A stretch of DNA of 64,000 nucleotides from Archegozetes longisetosus (lineage: Eukaryota; Arthropoda; Arachnida; Sarcoptiformes; Trhypochthoniidae). The DNA is taken from the NCBI GenBank assembly GCA_018873245.2, contig JAEMBT020000007.1, forward strand, positions 1,746,001-1,810,000. The letters run 5' to 3'. The notes below the pieces were generated by a model, which was given only the letters and a program-made list of their open reading frames with translations, made no database searches and had not been told where the DNA came from. Both the position numbers and the translations under genes were made by a program. Shown in pieces: positions 45,409 through 58,337 of the stretch; position 1 is the first letter of the stretch; every line of letters begins with the position of its first letter.

Positions 45409-46834
45409 TTCATCTGATCAGCTGAGTCTAGAACAAAATTTCAGTTGAACTCAAAAAGAATTGGAAAGTGGTTTTGTAATGATCATCCAAAGAGCTCGGA
45501 TTATGATACGAGGCAAAATTCTAATTGAATTCAACTGTAAATCGATTTTTATTTTGCATTCCATCTTAAAAGTGGAATCAAAACTAAGTAGTGATCATGA
45601 ACGATGAATTTATTGATTAATCAATGTTATTTGCTATTGGAAATGATGAAATTTCATAATTTGATTGAAAAGTTTTTCATAAGGCCTGAAAACAGCACAA
45701 ATACCAATCAGACAGTCATTTGAAGAGGAGTTACAATTTGACACTTATTGTGAGATCTTGAATGTTATCATCCAATTACAAGTACATTCTATCTCGGATA
45801 TAGTGAACGGGTGGGTGAAGTTAAAAGCGTTCACTATAACGTTCTTATGGAAAAAGAAATATAAAACCAATTAAAAACGTCAGTTTTATTCTTTAATTAT
45901 TAATCTTTCGTGAAGAGCCATTTATTTTCAACGAAATAATCAATAATAAAAGTCTGTTTGCAGATTTTATTCCTTTAAAGGACCAAATTTTCAAACTTAC
46001 TCAGCAGATCGTAATAACTCTATTATCCACCTCAGAAAGTGATTACAAATATATCCAGGATAGACCGTACTAAGTTTTTAATTGTAAAGTTAACATTGAA
46101 AAGTACATTCTACGAATGTATTATTTGAGTTCCTATCTTTACATTCGTTTTATATAATATAATATTCATATCATTAAATAGCAATTATTAATAAAATTTA
46201 ATTTCGGTATTCAACAAACTCTCACAAAAACAAATCGTATGATTTAAGTATGGTTAGAATGAGAGTTAAAATGAACTATCTTTGATAAATGCTTTATCTC
46301 ACAAATCAATATTCTAGCAAGCAACGCATGTTAATAATTTCCAAAAGGTAATTGTTATTGTTATTTCCTTTATGTTCTACCAATGATGGATTTTACACTC
46401 ACTACCTTGATTTTCAGAAACGACGGTTTAATTCTAGAAATTTTTCTGACAATTCCAAATCGGTAATGAAGCTAATTTAACCAATTTGTAAGTTTATCAA
46501 CGTTTCCGAACTTACAGCTATGAACAATGTAGTAATTAGATATAAATGGTATGAGATAACAATAGAAAGTTATACTAGTAATTTTACAATCTTATTCCAT
46601 TAAGAAAATACATTATTAAAAACTATTGTCATCATAACAAAGCAACTATGAATTCCAATGTCAGGCTCATTTTCCAAATTAATTTCTTGAATGTAAAAAT
46701 CATTTGAAATGATAAAGTAATGCCTATTTCTACATTCTCAATAAAAACAATTGCAAAAACACTAAAATTAGTTATATTTATAAACAATTTTGGAAAGCTA
46801 CAAAACAATTACTCACCATAAAAACCTCATACAA

Positions 46835-46842
46835 TATAAAAT
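46835..46842 (+). promoter_or_regulatory. TATA box of the second cysteine-rich gene
   Basis: TATAAAAT lies 56-63 bases before the ATG at 46898, a spacing like that seen for the six-cysteine genes. Confidence 0.4.
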
Positions 46843-46897
46843 AATTTTCACTCATGAATATTCTTTGAGCTTATATGCTTGAGAAGACAAGATTGTT

Positions 46898-47392
46898 ATG
46901 AAGTTATTGATTATTATAACTTGTTTCACATTCTATTGTGCGGTAAATTGTGAAAGCTTCGATGGTTGTCGTCAACTTTCAATCTTGAAGGCGAGAGCTG
47001 AAAATGAAACGAAAGAAAGTTGTACTAATACAACAGTTATTGACAATAACAATTTTTGCTCGCTTGATCAATGTTATAGATATTATTGTCAAGTTATAAT
47101 CCCTGATGGGAACGCCTGTTTTGCAAAATGGCAGGGAATGTGTTGTTACGATAATTTCGTTCTCGATCGTTGTTACTTTATCGGTTATGTGGTACCAGAA
47201 AACGAAGATTTTGATTTAGCGTATTGTTGGTATGGTCCAGGTAAATGTACTCTATATACCAGAATGTCACTCGTTTTTATGAGCTCATCAAGTAACTTGC
47301 TTTGGACAATTAATGATAATTCAGTTCTTATTGGATTCATTTTTGGAAGAATTCTAATAAGGCTATTTTTTCGAAAAAATTATACAATTTAG
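46898..47392 (+). CDS. cysteine-rich secreted or membrane-anchored protein, family member 2
   Basis: The single-exon product has 164 residues. MKLLIIITCFTFYCAVNCES is a signal peptide. The core carries DGCRQL, ESCTNTT, NFCSLDQCYRYYCQ, ACFAKWQGMCCYDNFV, DRCYF, AYCWYGPGKC. Spacing around FC-x-x-DxC-x4-C and CxAxWxGMCC-x6-RC matches member 1, while overall identity is low, which points to an old duplication or fast evolution. A C-terminal hydrophobic stretch (about 136-157) followed by RLFFRKN suggests a membrane span with a basic end. N-glycosylation sites (NET, NTT) are present. Function unknown. Confidence 0.75.
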   Translation: MKLLIIITCFTFYCAVNCESFDGCRQLSILKARAENETKESCTNTTVIDNNNFCSLDQCYRYYCQVIIPDGNACFAKWQGMCCYDNFVLDRCYFIGYVVPENEDFDLAYCWYGPGKCTLYTRMSLVFMSSSSNLLWTINDNSVLIGFIFGRILIRLFFRKNYTI

Positions 47393-49323
47393 AATTAATT
47401 AGTTATTTGATCATTTTCGTTGATTATAAGTTTAAATTTAATGCTATTAATCCACTTAAAACGCTTGCCTTTTGAATATAATTTATGATAATAATTTAAT
47501 ATCTAAATAATTATTACATATCATCAAAAGCCAGTCATTTATTGAAATTTTTCAATTCTTTTGCATGAATGTCTGCCGAAATGGCGTTAACCTGAACTTG
47601 AAATAAACAGAACTCAAAACATTTATATAACACGTTTGCACACATTATTTACAAAAAAGTTAAATAAAATTAGTAAATTGAACTTATTCTCTGAAATACT
47701 ATGCTATAATTTCTTAAAAGTCATATAAAACAAAATTTATGAAGTGTTTTAGTGTTCTATTGATTAAAGAATAACTAACAAAATATATAATAACTTCTAT
47801 AAGATTATTTAACCCATTATTCTAAGAAAATTACCCCGATTTGAATTGAGAGCAAGTATTGATTTTAAAATTAAGACAAATCGACGTCATAGATAATTTC
47901 AATTGAATAATCAGATACTCCATAAAGGTTTTATGCTATAAATACAAACGCACATTGATTTCAATACTATTTTCTTTCGCTTCGAAAGTGCCGAAATAAT
48001 AGAAAGAGAACTTAAAATATCAATATATTAGGAAATAGAAATGGACCTAAATTCAACTTTAAGACTATATACTTACTACTTCAGTGTGTATCTGTTGAAC
48101 TTCCACAGTAAATACTTTGAATAAATTAATTTTAGAGGCCAAACTGTCAAGAATAAATTTTTTTCCAAATTTCAACAATATGAAACATTGTGTCCAACAG
48201 TTTCATTCTCGTTGACAGAATTTTAGCTAGATAAAGGAAGAAAGTTCGTGGAAAATTTTTTACATTGAATTTTAATAGAGATCTTGAGAATTTTATACAA
48301 ATTGGAGAAATATTATATTTATCAGTCAAAGTTAGAACTCATTCTAATGTGGTCCAAAACCACCATCCCAAAGGCCAGACCTAGTCCTCGGGTCTTCAAA
48401 GAGAAAAGCTGATGTAGAATAAAATATTTGAGTCAGTTTCATGAAATTGAATGATATATCCATAAGAGATTGTTTAAGATCTTCTGTACCATTGAAATAG
48501 TTAAATGATTAACAGTAATAAAAGCCCATGTATCCAATGAGTACAACTTTTCTTTATCTTATGTAAAAATATTTAATTAAATATAAATATCAGCTCAAAG
48601 CTTATTGTTATGAAAGCGTAAAGACGAATATATTATTCTCAATAATTAATGATATCTTTATCTCGAAGTGTTTGCCTAATAAATAAGATGAAACATAAAC
48701 AAACTCCAAGGAAACAAAGTTATATATTAGAATTGACGTAGTTATTGTATCTTGTGCATGAAGGAGGCTCGGATCCTAATCAACTTTCTAGTATATTTGA
48801 AAATTTATTTTCGCTTAGATGAATTTATTTTTACAGAAATAAAAACATCCACAGCTTCTTGATATTTTAATTTAAATTCCTATAATATTAGTTCATGTAT
48901 GTAATACATGATGTATGGAAAGTTCAAAGTTTCTCCACTTCTAAAGTAACACCTCCGATGTATGGTCATTCTTTTCGTCTGAAAATAGTTTATCTAATTG
49001 TAACGTAAAATAATTATTTTGACGAGTAACTATAACCATAAATTCTTATCATAATCTGAGTATTGAATTTAAAATTGAAAAATACACTACCTTCGTCACG
49101 TAAGAAGCATACAACTAAATGTAGATGACTGAAAATTACAGCTGATAGATTTTTATAATTGCATTCGAATGAATCAACCTAGTCATGTGTTTCATTTTGA
49201 GATAACAGAAATTTCAAGTATCTGATTATTACTCAACACATTAGAAACTCTGATAAGAAAGCATGTTTACATCTTTCTTTACAACTATTATTCCATATTC
49301 ATTCTGACAAATAATTTTCGCAG
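47393..49323 (-). other. intergenic with one possible terminal exon at 48344-48408
   Basis: On the minus strand, after a good acceptor (TTCTACATCAG at about 48409-48419), the frame reads FLFEDPRTRSGLWDGGFGPH and stops at 48344. It is unusually G+C-rich for the area and looks like the C-terminus of a spliced gene. No upstream exon could be joined with confidence. Nothing else was recognised in this stretch. Confidence 0.25.
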
Positions 49324-50126
49324 ATGAAAACTCTAGTTTTTCTTTTGTTATTCACATTTTTAAGTTTAATAAATTTTGAAGCTGAATGTCGTTTAATAAA
49401 TTGTGAGTCAATGAGATAAACTATAGCGAGGATTTCAAATAAAATTAATGTGATTTAATTCTTTTACATAATAAATGATTTGGATTTGCAGGCAAAGGAC
49501 CTGTTAAGAGTCATATTTGTAATAAACATTCTTTAACAAAAGATTGCAAAAAATCATATCTGGGATGGTAAGCTACAATTACTAAATCTACAAACTTATT
49601 GAAGAACTAAATAGTTAATATTTCATTGTAGGTGTTATTATAGTAAGAATCATTCTGTTGTTGTACTGTTACTCCAAATAAGTGGGATAATTGCATTGAA
49701 AAATCGCCTTGCCTATTTGTGAGTCCATACTCATGCACGAAATTTTTCCAAGTTAATTTACTATTTTTACCTGATAAAATGCTGATTTTAAAGGTTTGCT
49801 GCAGGCAACCACGAATGCCTTGCGAATGGGATTGCTGTGAACCAACAACTCCAACCTCATTTACTAATTCAATTTCTAACAGCTCCGACTATAAAGAGTG
49901 GAAATCTTCAAATATGAAAATGATATCTTTATCAACTGAGAAAGATAAATGTGAACAAGAGATCGAATATATAAATAGCAAAGGCATAAGGCTTTCATCG
50001 ACTGAAATTCATGGAGAAGAAACTGATTTTCTTAAAAATTATTCTATGATGAGAGTTGATTTTTTCTTGATTTTATTTTTAGTTATATTATTATCTTATC
50101 TAATTGTTTATAGATATGAACTTTAA
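49324..50126 (+). CDS. cysteine-rich single-pass membrane protein (four exons, probable frameshift)
   Basis: Proposed exons are 49324-49402, 49492-49567, 49632-49718 and 49795-50126, all with GT-AG borders. Exon 1 encodes a signal peptide (MKTLVFLLLFTFLSLINFEA). Exon 2 gives KGPVKSHICNKHSLTKDCKK. Exon 3 contains CCCTVTPNKWDNCIEKSPC, and exon 4 continues in phase with VCCRQPRMPCEWDCCEP, a polar region, and a membrane span near the end (DFFLILFLVILLSYLIVY). The exon 2-3 junction reads out of phase with the CCCT frame by one base, near 49650-49656. So the gene has a frameshift, the assembly has an indel, or my junction is wrong. It lies after the 43.6-47.4-kb cysteine-rich pair but shares only cysteine richness with it. 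Confidence 0.55.
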
Positions 50127-50460
50127 AGAATTTGTCAGTACAATCTAGAAAAGAGAAAAATTAGGCATCAATAATCATTTCAACGAGCACATCCCGCAAT
50201 TTGAACTATATACTAAAGAAATAAATAGCCAATTTCAAAACTATGGCTTGCACAATGAAAAGTGGTCGCATGTACACATTTATTATAAAACATATCTTTG
50301 AAAATTTTCTTTTTAAAAAGCCATATTTATAAACTCTTGAAATCAAATATTAGTCATCTGTCTAGAATGCACTGGTTATTATAAGACTATTGTTGACAAC
50401 ACTACATCTGTTAACTAACAAAAGGACATTTCTTAAGAATCTTTGTTTACCTAATAAATA

Positions 50461-50970
50461 TTGAAGAAACACTCGACAATGTCAGGAAGTTCATCGTCGA
50501 TCACAGAGTTCGGACAATTACTGTTGACCAGCATTCAAACTGTACTTGATGTCAAATATGCACATTGCACAAAGTTTGTGCAGATTCTGCACTTTCTCAG
50601 AGAAGAGTTAGATAGATCGCACTTGGTCCAGCCAACCGACAACGGCTACTGATAATAAACATGTCAAAGCTATTGGCGATCCATTGAATGAAAACCAAAG
50701 TTGCTGTTGCCAAATGATAGCTTTTCATATTGGCACTGATCACACCTGACTTAAGTTCTTTACGTTACGACCTGATAGCTCAAATAAAAAATCGTTTAAA
50801 AAGTAAAAGTCTATTAACCCTAATGAACTTTGAATAAGCGTAGCCAATGTAGTTCGGTACATCAATAAACGTTACCCAGTTAAAGAGTTAACAAATTTTC
50901 TCCCAGATGGGAAACTGTTATCAATGCTGGGATGGAATCGTATGATTGATTGAAAATATACATTATCTAC
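50461..50970 (+). pseudogene. decayed coding sequence, unidentified
   Basis: One frame reads MSGSSSSITEFGQLLLTSIQ, YAHCTKFVQILHFLREELDR, then past a stop KHVKAIGDPLNENQSCCCQM. A further stretch gives VANVVRYINKRYPVKELTNF and LPDGKLLSMLGWNRMID. About five stops interrupt it. Absence of introns over 500 bases could mean a processed copy. I do not recognise the parent. Confidence 0.4.
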
Positions 50971-51639
50971 CACCTTTACTTATTCTTGGATAGAAAAATT
51001 TCAGTTAATCATTTTGTTTAGCCTATATTTTGGCACTTAGTTTTATTGAAATTTTTTAAAAATTTAATAATAAAATTTAAAAATACTGTCGGCTGACAAG
51101 TTGATGCTTTCGGCATCTTAGTTTCCGAGATTATTTTCAATTCGTCATGTTTTGATTTTTTCAGACAGTTATAAGGTACTTTACTAAGACTTATTAGGCA
51201 TGTTTCCAATTGAAATTTTAATTTATATTAACAAGTTACGCTTTTGTAAAAGAATAATTGAAAACAAGTAACTGTAATTAAGAGATAAAATCTAACTTCA
51301 AGTCAAATCTTTGTCGAATGAGTAACGTAAAAAATATTAAACTAAGGAACTGTATTAAAATCTACAAGCTAAGATTGTTTATTGAGAATCAACTTCGCAA
51401 ATTAATACCTCGAAAACATCAAATCATCAGCTGCAAAGTTTTCGTGAAGAAAATTTCAAAAATATAGTCTCAGAGAAGTTGACTCTTGTTTCTGCACCAG
51501 TTCAAGTTTAAATCAGCTCCTGTTTAGATTGGATGACAAAAGTTTCGGTTCATTAATAGTTATAATTTTAGTTGTTTCTCAAATGATCCGCATGATAAAA
51601 GGTCTTATAAGCTTACTAGTATAGGGCTAGCTTGTTTTC

Positions 51640-52390
51640 TTTCGAACATGTTTAAGATACAATAGTTAATAATTCTATAATTATATGAGTTTGATTTCAT
51701 TTTAATGCAACAAAAATAATAAAATACAAGTATAGTTGACTAATCTGTGATTACAATAAAGTGCACACGCTAACAAAAGTCCATGCAATTGAGCTTAATA
51801 GTAAGTTTAAAGAGACTTAAATTTTCCTATCATTTCATATCACTTTTTAAAATGTTCAAAAAATTAATTATAAACTAATAAGTCGTATTCGAGTTATACT
51901 TAAGTATGAGGTAGTCATCTAATTTAAATTAAGCATATTTTTATTTTATATTCAAATAAATATTGAAATAATCAAATAACTGGTTTATTTATACTGAGCT
52001 TTTCTCAGGCTAATAATTATCTAAAATAAGTGTTATTCAAAGCTTAAATTACTTGATTATTTGAATCTGAAAATATTTTTCTCTGAATAAAACAATAACT
52101 ATCTTATATTTATATTTAACCTGAATATGACTTATTGAGTTGTAATTAACTTATTTTGAATACTCAAAAAGTGATATGAAATTATAAAAAATTGATGTTT
52201 TATCAAGCTTACTATTAAGTTCAATTGCATGGACTTTTGTTAGTGAGTTTACCATCAGTTCATTTGATGGCAATGAAATTGATTTTATGTTTATCATATC
52301 AATTGTCAAATCAGAGATAATTAAAGTACTATTTTAGGTAAGCATGAAGCTTTCTCTAAAAATCAAGTAATCTAAAAACAAATTATTTAA
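51640..52390. repeat. segment paralogous to 57130-57390, split by a MITE
   Basis: The flanks of the MITE at 51773-52240 match 57.13-57.39 kb in order: ATACAATAG, TTTTAATGCAACAAAAATAATAAAATA, GATGGCAATGAA, then AATCTAAAAA. Identity is about three bases in four by eye. The second copy lacks the MITE. This marks an old local duplication. Confidence 0.6.
51773..52240. mobile_element. 468-bp MITE, TA-flanked
   Basis: TA borders inverted ends ACAAAAGTCCATGCAATTGA (left) and its near-perfect inverse (right, ending TTTTGT). Arms continue with CTTAATAGTAAG. The interior is A+T-rich without coding content, with CAAATAA-type inverse segments. The paralogous site at 57.24 kb is empty, confirming that this is an insertion. 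Confidence 0.7.
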
Positions 52391-52899
52391 AAAATGGCCT
52401 ATTTTGTTAAAAAGAAACGACGTTAGAAATTTGTTATTTGTTCAATCACATCAAAATATACAATAGTATCAAAAATAATGCTGTGAAACTTCAGCTTTTA
52501 TTGAACGTAGAACTTTCATCTGTTGAGAGATTTTCTTTAATACAGGGCATTCTATAACAAATTAAACAAACAAATGAAAGAAGACCTGAACGAACGAATA
52601 TCCTTGAGATATTTTAGATAAACCTAATGATCAGTGACAATATACATATTTGATTTAAATAAATTTACTCAACAAGATGAAAAGTAGTGTAAATCTTGAC
52701 GATGTATGAAATTCAAAGGCTATCATTGCAATTATAAGTGTTATATTAAGATCTATATTTATATTGAAGACGCAAAATAGTGCAAATACTAATTAAAAAA
52801 AAATTTTTTCTCGGTCAAAAGCTTGAAAATAATGCCCATGATGATCAGCCAAGCCAATAAATTCAAGTCGAATACCTGTTCGATAAACCCCGAAATTTT

Positions 52900-53605
52900 A
52901 AGCGAAGAATCATTCTTGAATTTTTCAACACTTGTATCATTCTTTTCGTTCAGCTTCACTCTCAGTTTATAAGTCAGAACAAACATTAATGAATAGCAAC
53001 GAAGAATTGAAAATCTTATTACTGTTTCTAGGTATTGCTCGACAGTCCATTGGATATTCATGGTGACAATTGTGAGAGCCTTCACCAAGGGCTAAGTAAT
53101 TCTCAATCGTACTGTTAGCAACTCTAAACTCATAAAGCCTATTTCTATAAAGATAGGCCAAAGAATTAACTGTCCACGTATGATGGTATACAATAATAGT
53201 TCTTATGGGAATATATATCAAAAAGGATGCCAAAAATTTCTTATTCCAGAAATAATAAGGAACGAGAGTTGGCATTAGACCCCAGAAAATCAGTGCTATC
53301 AGTACGTAATAGGTGTGTTGGAATCGCATAAATGGGTTATCCCATAAGTCGCCACAATTTATTTTCTCTTCAGGTTAAATAGTGTCTTGCCTTTTCTTTG
53401 ATAGACACCAGCCTCCATGTGAAAAAATAAACCCTCTATTAGAATCTTCTGGATCTGCGTCTGTATCAGAATATTTGTGATGCAGATAATGATCGAGTAC
53501 ACATGATAAGATACTACTATTCAATGATGTGGAGTGATAGACAACTAAAAGTAACGGAAATTGAGCCTTGAATGATCGATGTGCCCATAATCGGTGCGCT
53601 TCTCA
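52900..53605 (-). pseudogene. delta-9 acyl-CoA desaturase, decayed
   Basis: The minus-strand frame shows the three histidine boxes of membrane desaturases: HRLWAHRSFKA (about 53596), DHYLHHKYSDTDADP with the following RGFIFSHGGW, and GEGSHNCHHEYPMD near 53060. Between the second and third lie the usual GDLWDNPFMRFQHTYY and membrane segments. A stop (53375-53377) splits this frame between the second and third boxes, and the C-terminal region (YKLRVKLNEKNDTS) needs a frame change near 52980. The N-terminal transmembrane domain was not found upstream. The third box has Cys where Tyr is usual (HNYHH). The intact relatives introduce the delta-9 double bond into fatty acyl-CoA in the endoplasmic reticulum. 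This copy is most likely a pseudogene. Confidence 0.8.
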
Positions 53606-56600
53606 AAGTTATAATTGAGTAGTTAAAAAAGAGTACTTTTTAATCGACGGTCAAAGAATTTTACATTAATTATCGAGCGAAGAAACTATTCAACTATAGA
53701 AATTGAATTAGTTTTTTGGAATGTTACGGTTCTGCAAAATTAATTTTTCATTTGAAGAAATATGAAATTCACTAAAGTCGAATTTAGGTTCAACAGTAAA
53801 GAAACTTTTAGGATTTGATAAAATAAATTTTATCAATGAATTCAACAGTTTAGTAAATAATGTAGAATTTATAATAAATAAAGGTTTTAGCAAATTTTCA
53901 AGGTTGCAATGGTAATTTTGAAATTTTACTGCAAATCAAGCAAGATCTTTCAATTAGATATGAAATTGGTTAATGATATTTTAATTTTATTTGACTACTA
54001 CCCACAGATACAGTAGACACTCGATATCTCGAAATCACTTTGAAATACTTAGTATTTTGAACGAGCTCTAAGTATCTCTCCATAATTTATGTGACTCTTT
54101 ACTTCGAAATATCTACCAAACAGAGTTTAAATACCAAAAACACAATATCAAACTGTTATGCATTAAAGAAATATTATCGGATACAGCGTTTCTAAACAGA
54201 GCGTTTCACTTATTTATTTAATTCTTTAGTGCACCAAATAATTTTATTTAACCGAGGCCTTAAACTTATTAAATAAGATTGAAATTTGAATGAGCTTTTT
54301 ATTTTATATTTTTTCCAGAATACCGGGTACTGTGAAAACTCATTATTTTGAACAAAATTTTTGGCAGAAACGGTTTCGAAATAGTGAGATTTCACTGTAT
54401 TTTCAAACCTGAGTGGAATCCGATCCAAATAGCTCAAATATCTGTTTGAAACTTAGCTGATTCTGTTAGACCATTATAGAAGCCATAGATTCCAAAAATA
54501 TGAATAATAGTGATAGAATGTGACAATTCTATTTAAGATAACTTGAATTCAAAAAATGTGAAATTTTTTGGATCGCGGAGTTTAGTTTTCTTGATTATTT
54601 TAGTAAGTGCTTTGATCTTATCTTTTATGAGATCATATATAGGTTAAATGAAATAGTTTTGTCACATGAAAGAAAATATTTTGAGTTTCACTAGAATAAT
54701 CTCTCAAAAACATGAACTTATAAATAACATTATCATTTTATACAATATTTTCTCAATTAATTAATTTTAGAATAATAAACCTAGTTATTTTAGTACGACT
54801 GTATTAAAATATAAACTCCTATGGAAAATGAAATATTGATATAATCAATGAAATTAAATTCATTTATGTATGCAATTTAGTGCCTGATACAAAAATTGAA
54901 CCACTAAATCATACTAGATTATTATATTGAGATCGAACCCTTTCTAATAACAAAAAAATTTTATGAATCTTTTTATATTGTATTCCAATTCAACTATCGA
55001 TATCTTTTTATCGTCAAATGAAAAACCAGATATTTCTATCGATGAGAAGTTAAAATTTAATTTGAATCTTAATGAAAAAATTACTTCTATTTTCAAAAGG
55101 TCTATATTTTATACCTAGATAGATATTATTCAATAAAAAAATGACTTCCCAAAATCCAGTCCGAAAATTGTAATCAGTTTTCTATTATTTACAACGTAAT
55201 TTCCTATTTTTAAGTTCAATCCTCAATCAAACGATAATAAAATAAATATTAATAATGGAATTTATTGATTATCGAATATAGTTTGCCTGTAATATCAAGC
55301 TTTCTGCTTAATGATAACTTGCATTTTTGCGGTTCTTTGACTCATTTTCAAACTGTAGAGGGAAAAATCCTTAGAAATTTTCAATTTATACTAGTATTAG
55401 GTAATTATTTTGAGGTTGTTTGAAAGAAATAAGTTGAAATGAACAGATGTTTAAAAAGGATCATTAGGAGTCAACAGAGTTAAGGAGATCTTGACCTATT
55501 ATTATTGAAAAGTTGTTGTACTCCTGAACATATTTTTAAAATTTCGAAATGATGTAATATTTTACTGTAATATCAGTTTTTTTTTGAGTTTGAGTTGACA
55601 CAAAATTAAGAATAAAGATAAGATATCTATTTTAGATGATGTATAGTTTAGGTTTGATTTATATCTTACTCTTGCTCGGAATCATTAATTTTTGAGTTGT
55701 TTTCCAAATTTTCTAAAAGACTTTACATAATAATTTACTAAAATATAGCTACGAATTGGTTTTGACAGTTTGTCTTCGAGCCAAGTCTAAATATGAACAG
55801 AGAGGTTACTAGAGTTTGAAATTGTTTAAATTTTCTAGCATCCATTGAAAAATTACTTGAATGAAGTTATAATTACACGTTAGAAGCCATTACGCTTACT
55901 CTATATTGGAATAAGTTTGCGCTGCATTTGATTTGTGATAAAATAAAACTATTATCATTTAAATAAAGATAATGTGTTATAAAAGGAGAAGGTTTTCAAT
56001 CACCAATAATGACTCACCTATTTAGATTACAATATTGACCATGTATAATAATATAATTAAAGCCTTATATAGCTTTTAATTCTAATAAGAACAGGCTTAA
56101 CAATCACAAGAATATCTTCCTTTCACATTATCATTTTTCATATATTAAAAATTTTTTTAAATAAAGCATATTTGATCGCTTAGTTTTACTAGCGTTAACA
56201 CGTAAAAAAATTAGTACTTATCAAGTGCTACAGTTTTTAAAGGTAATTCTAGATATCAAATAGACTATTTAATGAAAAAAATTCAAAACTTGACTTATAT
56301 GGTAAACTTGTTCAAATATATAAAATAGAGTCAAATGACTTTGAGACATGAATGATGGGATTATCAATAATTTGCCGGAAATTTTTTAACATGATAGTAG
56401 ATTTTCTCATAATAGAAGAGCGCATACTCTATGACAGGGTAAACATAAAAATTCATCTAAAACTTTAAGACGTGTTACCAATTTTGTAATATGCGCTCAA
56501 ATTCATTTAGTTAAAATATGATTTACTTGTATATAGAAAATGTGTTTAAAGACTCAGATATATCATTGATGATCATATCCTTTAGATAGAAAAAACTAAT

Positions 56601-57129
56601 AATTAAAAGAACTGTCGCAATGAACATTTTAATTCTCAACGGAAAGTCAAGTTTAAATTTATAACTCTGGGAATTTAAAGTTGAAGTTGTGACAGTATTT
56701 GTAGTTTTTGAGCTTACCTTCCTAAATCCAAAACAAGTAAACAGATAATGAACTTTAAGATCTAATTTAAATTATCATGAGTAATTTTTGAGTCTGAATA
56801 AAGTCATATGAAAAAAATATTCTAGTATACAACTTTAATTAAGGTTGTTTTCGATAGCTTCGATTTGATAATCAAATTTAGTACTGATTCAAGTGGATCA
56901 AATATATCATTATTCTTAATTATGTACGAACAAATTGAAATCTTTGCATAACGCATGGCTAACTCTTGTAGAAATTAACGATAAAATTCATAGTCATCTT
57001 GATTTATAATTATTACATGATGACTGTCTTGAGAAAAAATCCTATTATTTTCTGAATAACAAGAGTTATGGTCTATTGGTCACAATGAAGATATATCAAG
57101 AAACGAGATATCAATAACAGGGTTTTTAA
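53606..57129. other. A+T-rich intergenic, nothing recognised
   Basis: Short open frames only (for example 53708-53893 and 54210-54437, minus strand), without signal peptide, cysteine pattern or domain. No bounded repeat was seen. Confidence 0.35.
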
Positions 57130-57390
57130 TCAAACGTGTTTAGCATACAATAACTAATAAAGTCTGTATAATGTAGGTTTGATTTACTTTTAATGCAATA
57201 AAAATAATAAAATAGTAGTATTGATGATCATTTTGTGGTACAATAGCGTGCATCAGGTCTTTTAATGGCAATGAACTTAATTCTATGCCTATTATTCGTC
57301 ACATACAAGTAATTACTTGTCGTGACTTTAAATAAACACGAAGATTTCTCTCACAATCAACTAATCTAAAAATCGAATCATTCATTTTTG
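57130..57390. repeat. paralogous segment with the MITE site empty
   Basis: Homologous to 51640-51770 joined to 52243-52390. Around 57240-57265 it runs straight through the site that is filled by the 468-bp MITE at 51773-52240. Confidence 0.55.
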
Positions 57391-58337
57391 ATTTGTTTTT
57401 CTATATCAGTTTTTATTATTGGATCTGACTAGAGAATTTCTTTTTCGGTCAGTGAATTGTTTCATTGTAAGGCATTTGTCAAAAAATCAATAAAATTGTA
57501 ATTTTGATATTTTATATATGGTAAAAATTATTTTAGAAATGTCAAATATGAGGTTGAAAGCTTAATAAGATATTTAAATTGAAGTCAAAGTAGATAATCA
57601 TAATAATTTTTTAATAACAAGTAATTAGAAGCTTGATTCAGTTTCTAAAAATCGAGGTTTTGAAAGTTTTATTAGCAGAAATTTTCGTACTAATGAACTA
57701 ACAGAAACCAAAACTGAATCATTTATAAGCTGTCATTATGAACATATTAACGGGTTGGGCTGTGTTTGAAACTTGAAATTTAAACGAATACTAAAGTATT
57801 TAGTTATATGTTTTGAATCTAACGAAGAAATTACGGTTTATTTGTCTTAACGTTTGCCAACTAACAGTATATAAATAAAATTATTGTAATCAATGATGTG
57901 TTTTCAAGCATAACTTCTATCAAAAAGAAAAGAAGACGTCATAGTTTTTTCTTTTCTTTCGCATTAAAATAGACAACAATAGCATTAAGAATAATAAAAA
58001 AGAAAAAGTGGTTTTACTCATCGCACACAACTTTTGTGTATATTTTACAAGTTTTCTATATATAAGAATATATTCATATCATTCTATAGTAATTATTGTT
58101 GACTTGTCTTTTCATGACCTGAATTATGAGCCAATTGAAAAATTATTTTCGAAAAAATTTTTTTTCGTAGATATACATGCAGCAGGATTATCTGATAAAA
58201 GTCACTTTCGTGACAAATCACAGTTCATTCGATTGCTAGCCGTTGAAGAATTAATACCTATTATATTAAAGAGTTTTATAAACTTCACAAAAATTTCTAA
58301 GCTGTGCAAAAGTTTCAGAACTATTATCATCTGAAAA
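57391..58337. other. upstream region of the proline-rich gene
   Basis: A 108-residue frame at 58008-58334 ends just before the gene and has no recognisable feature; it is probably leader or promoter DNA. No convincing TATA box was picked out. Confidence 0.3.
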
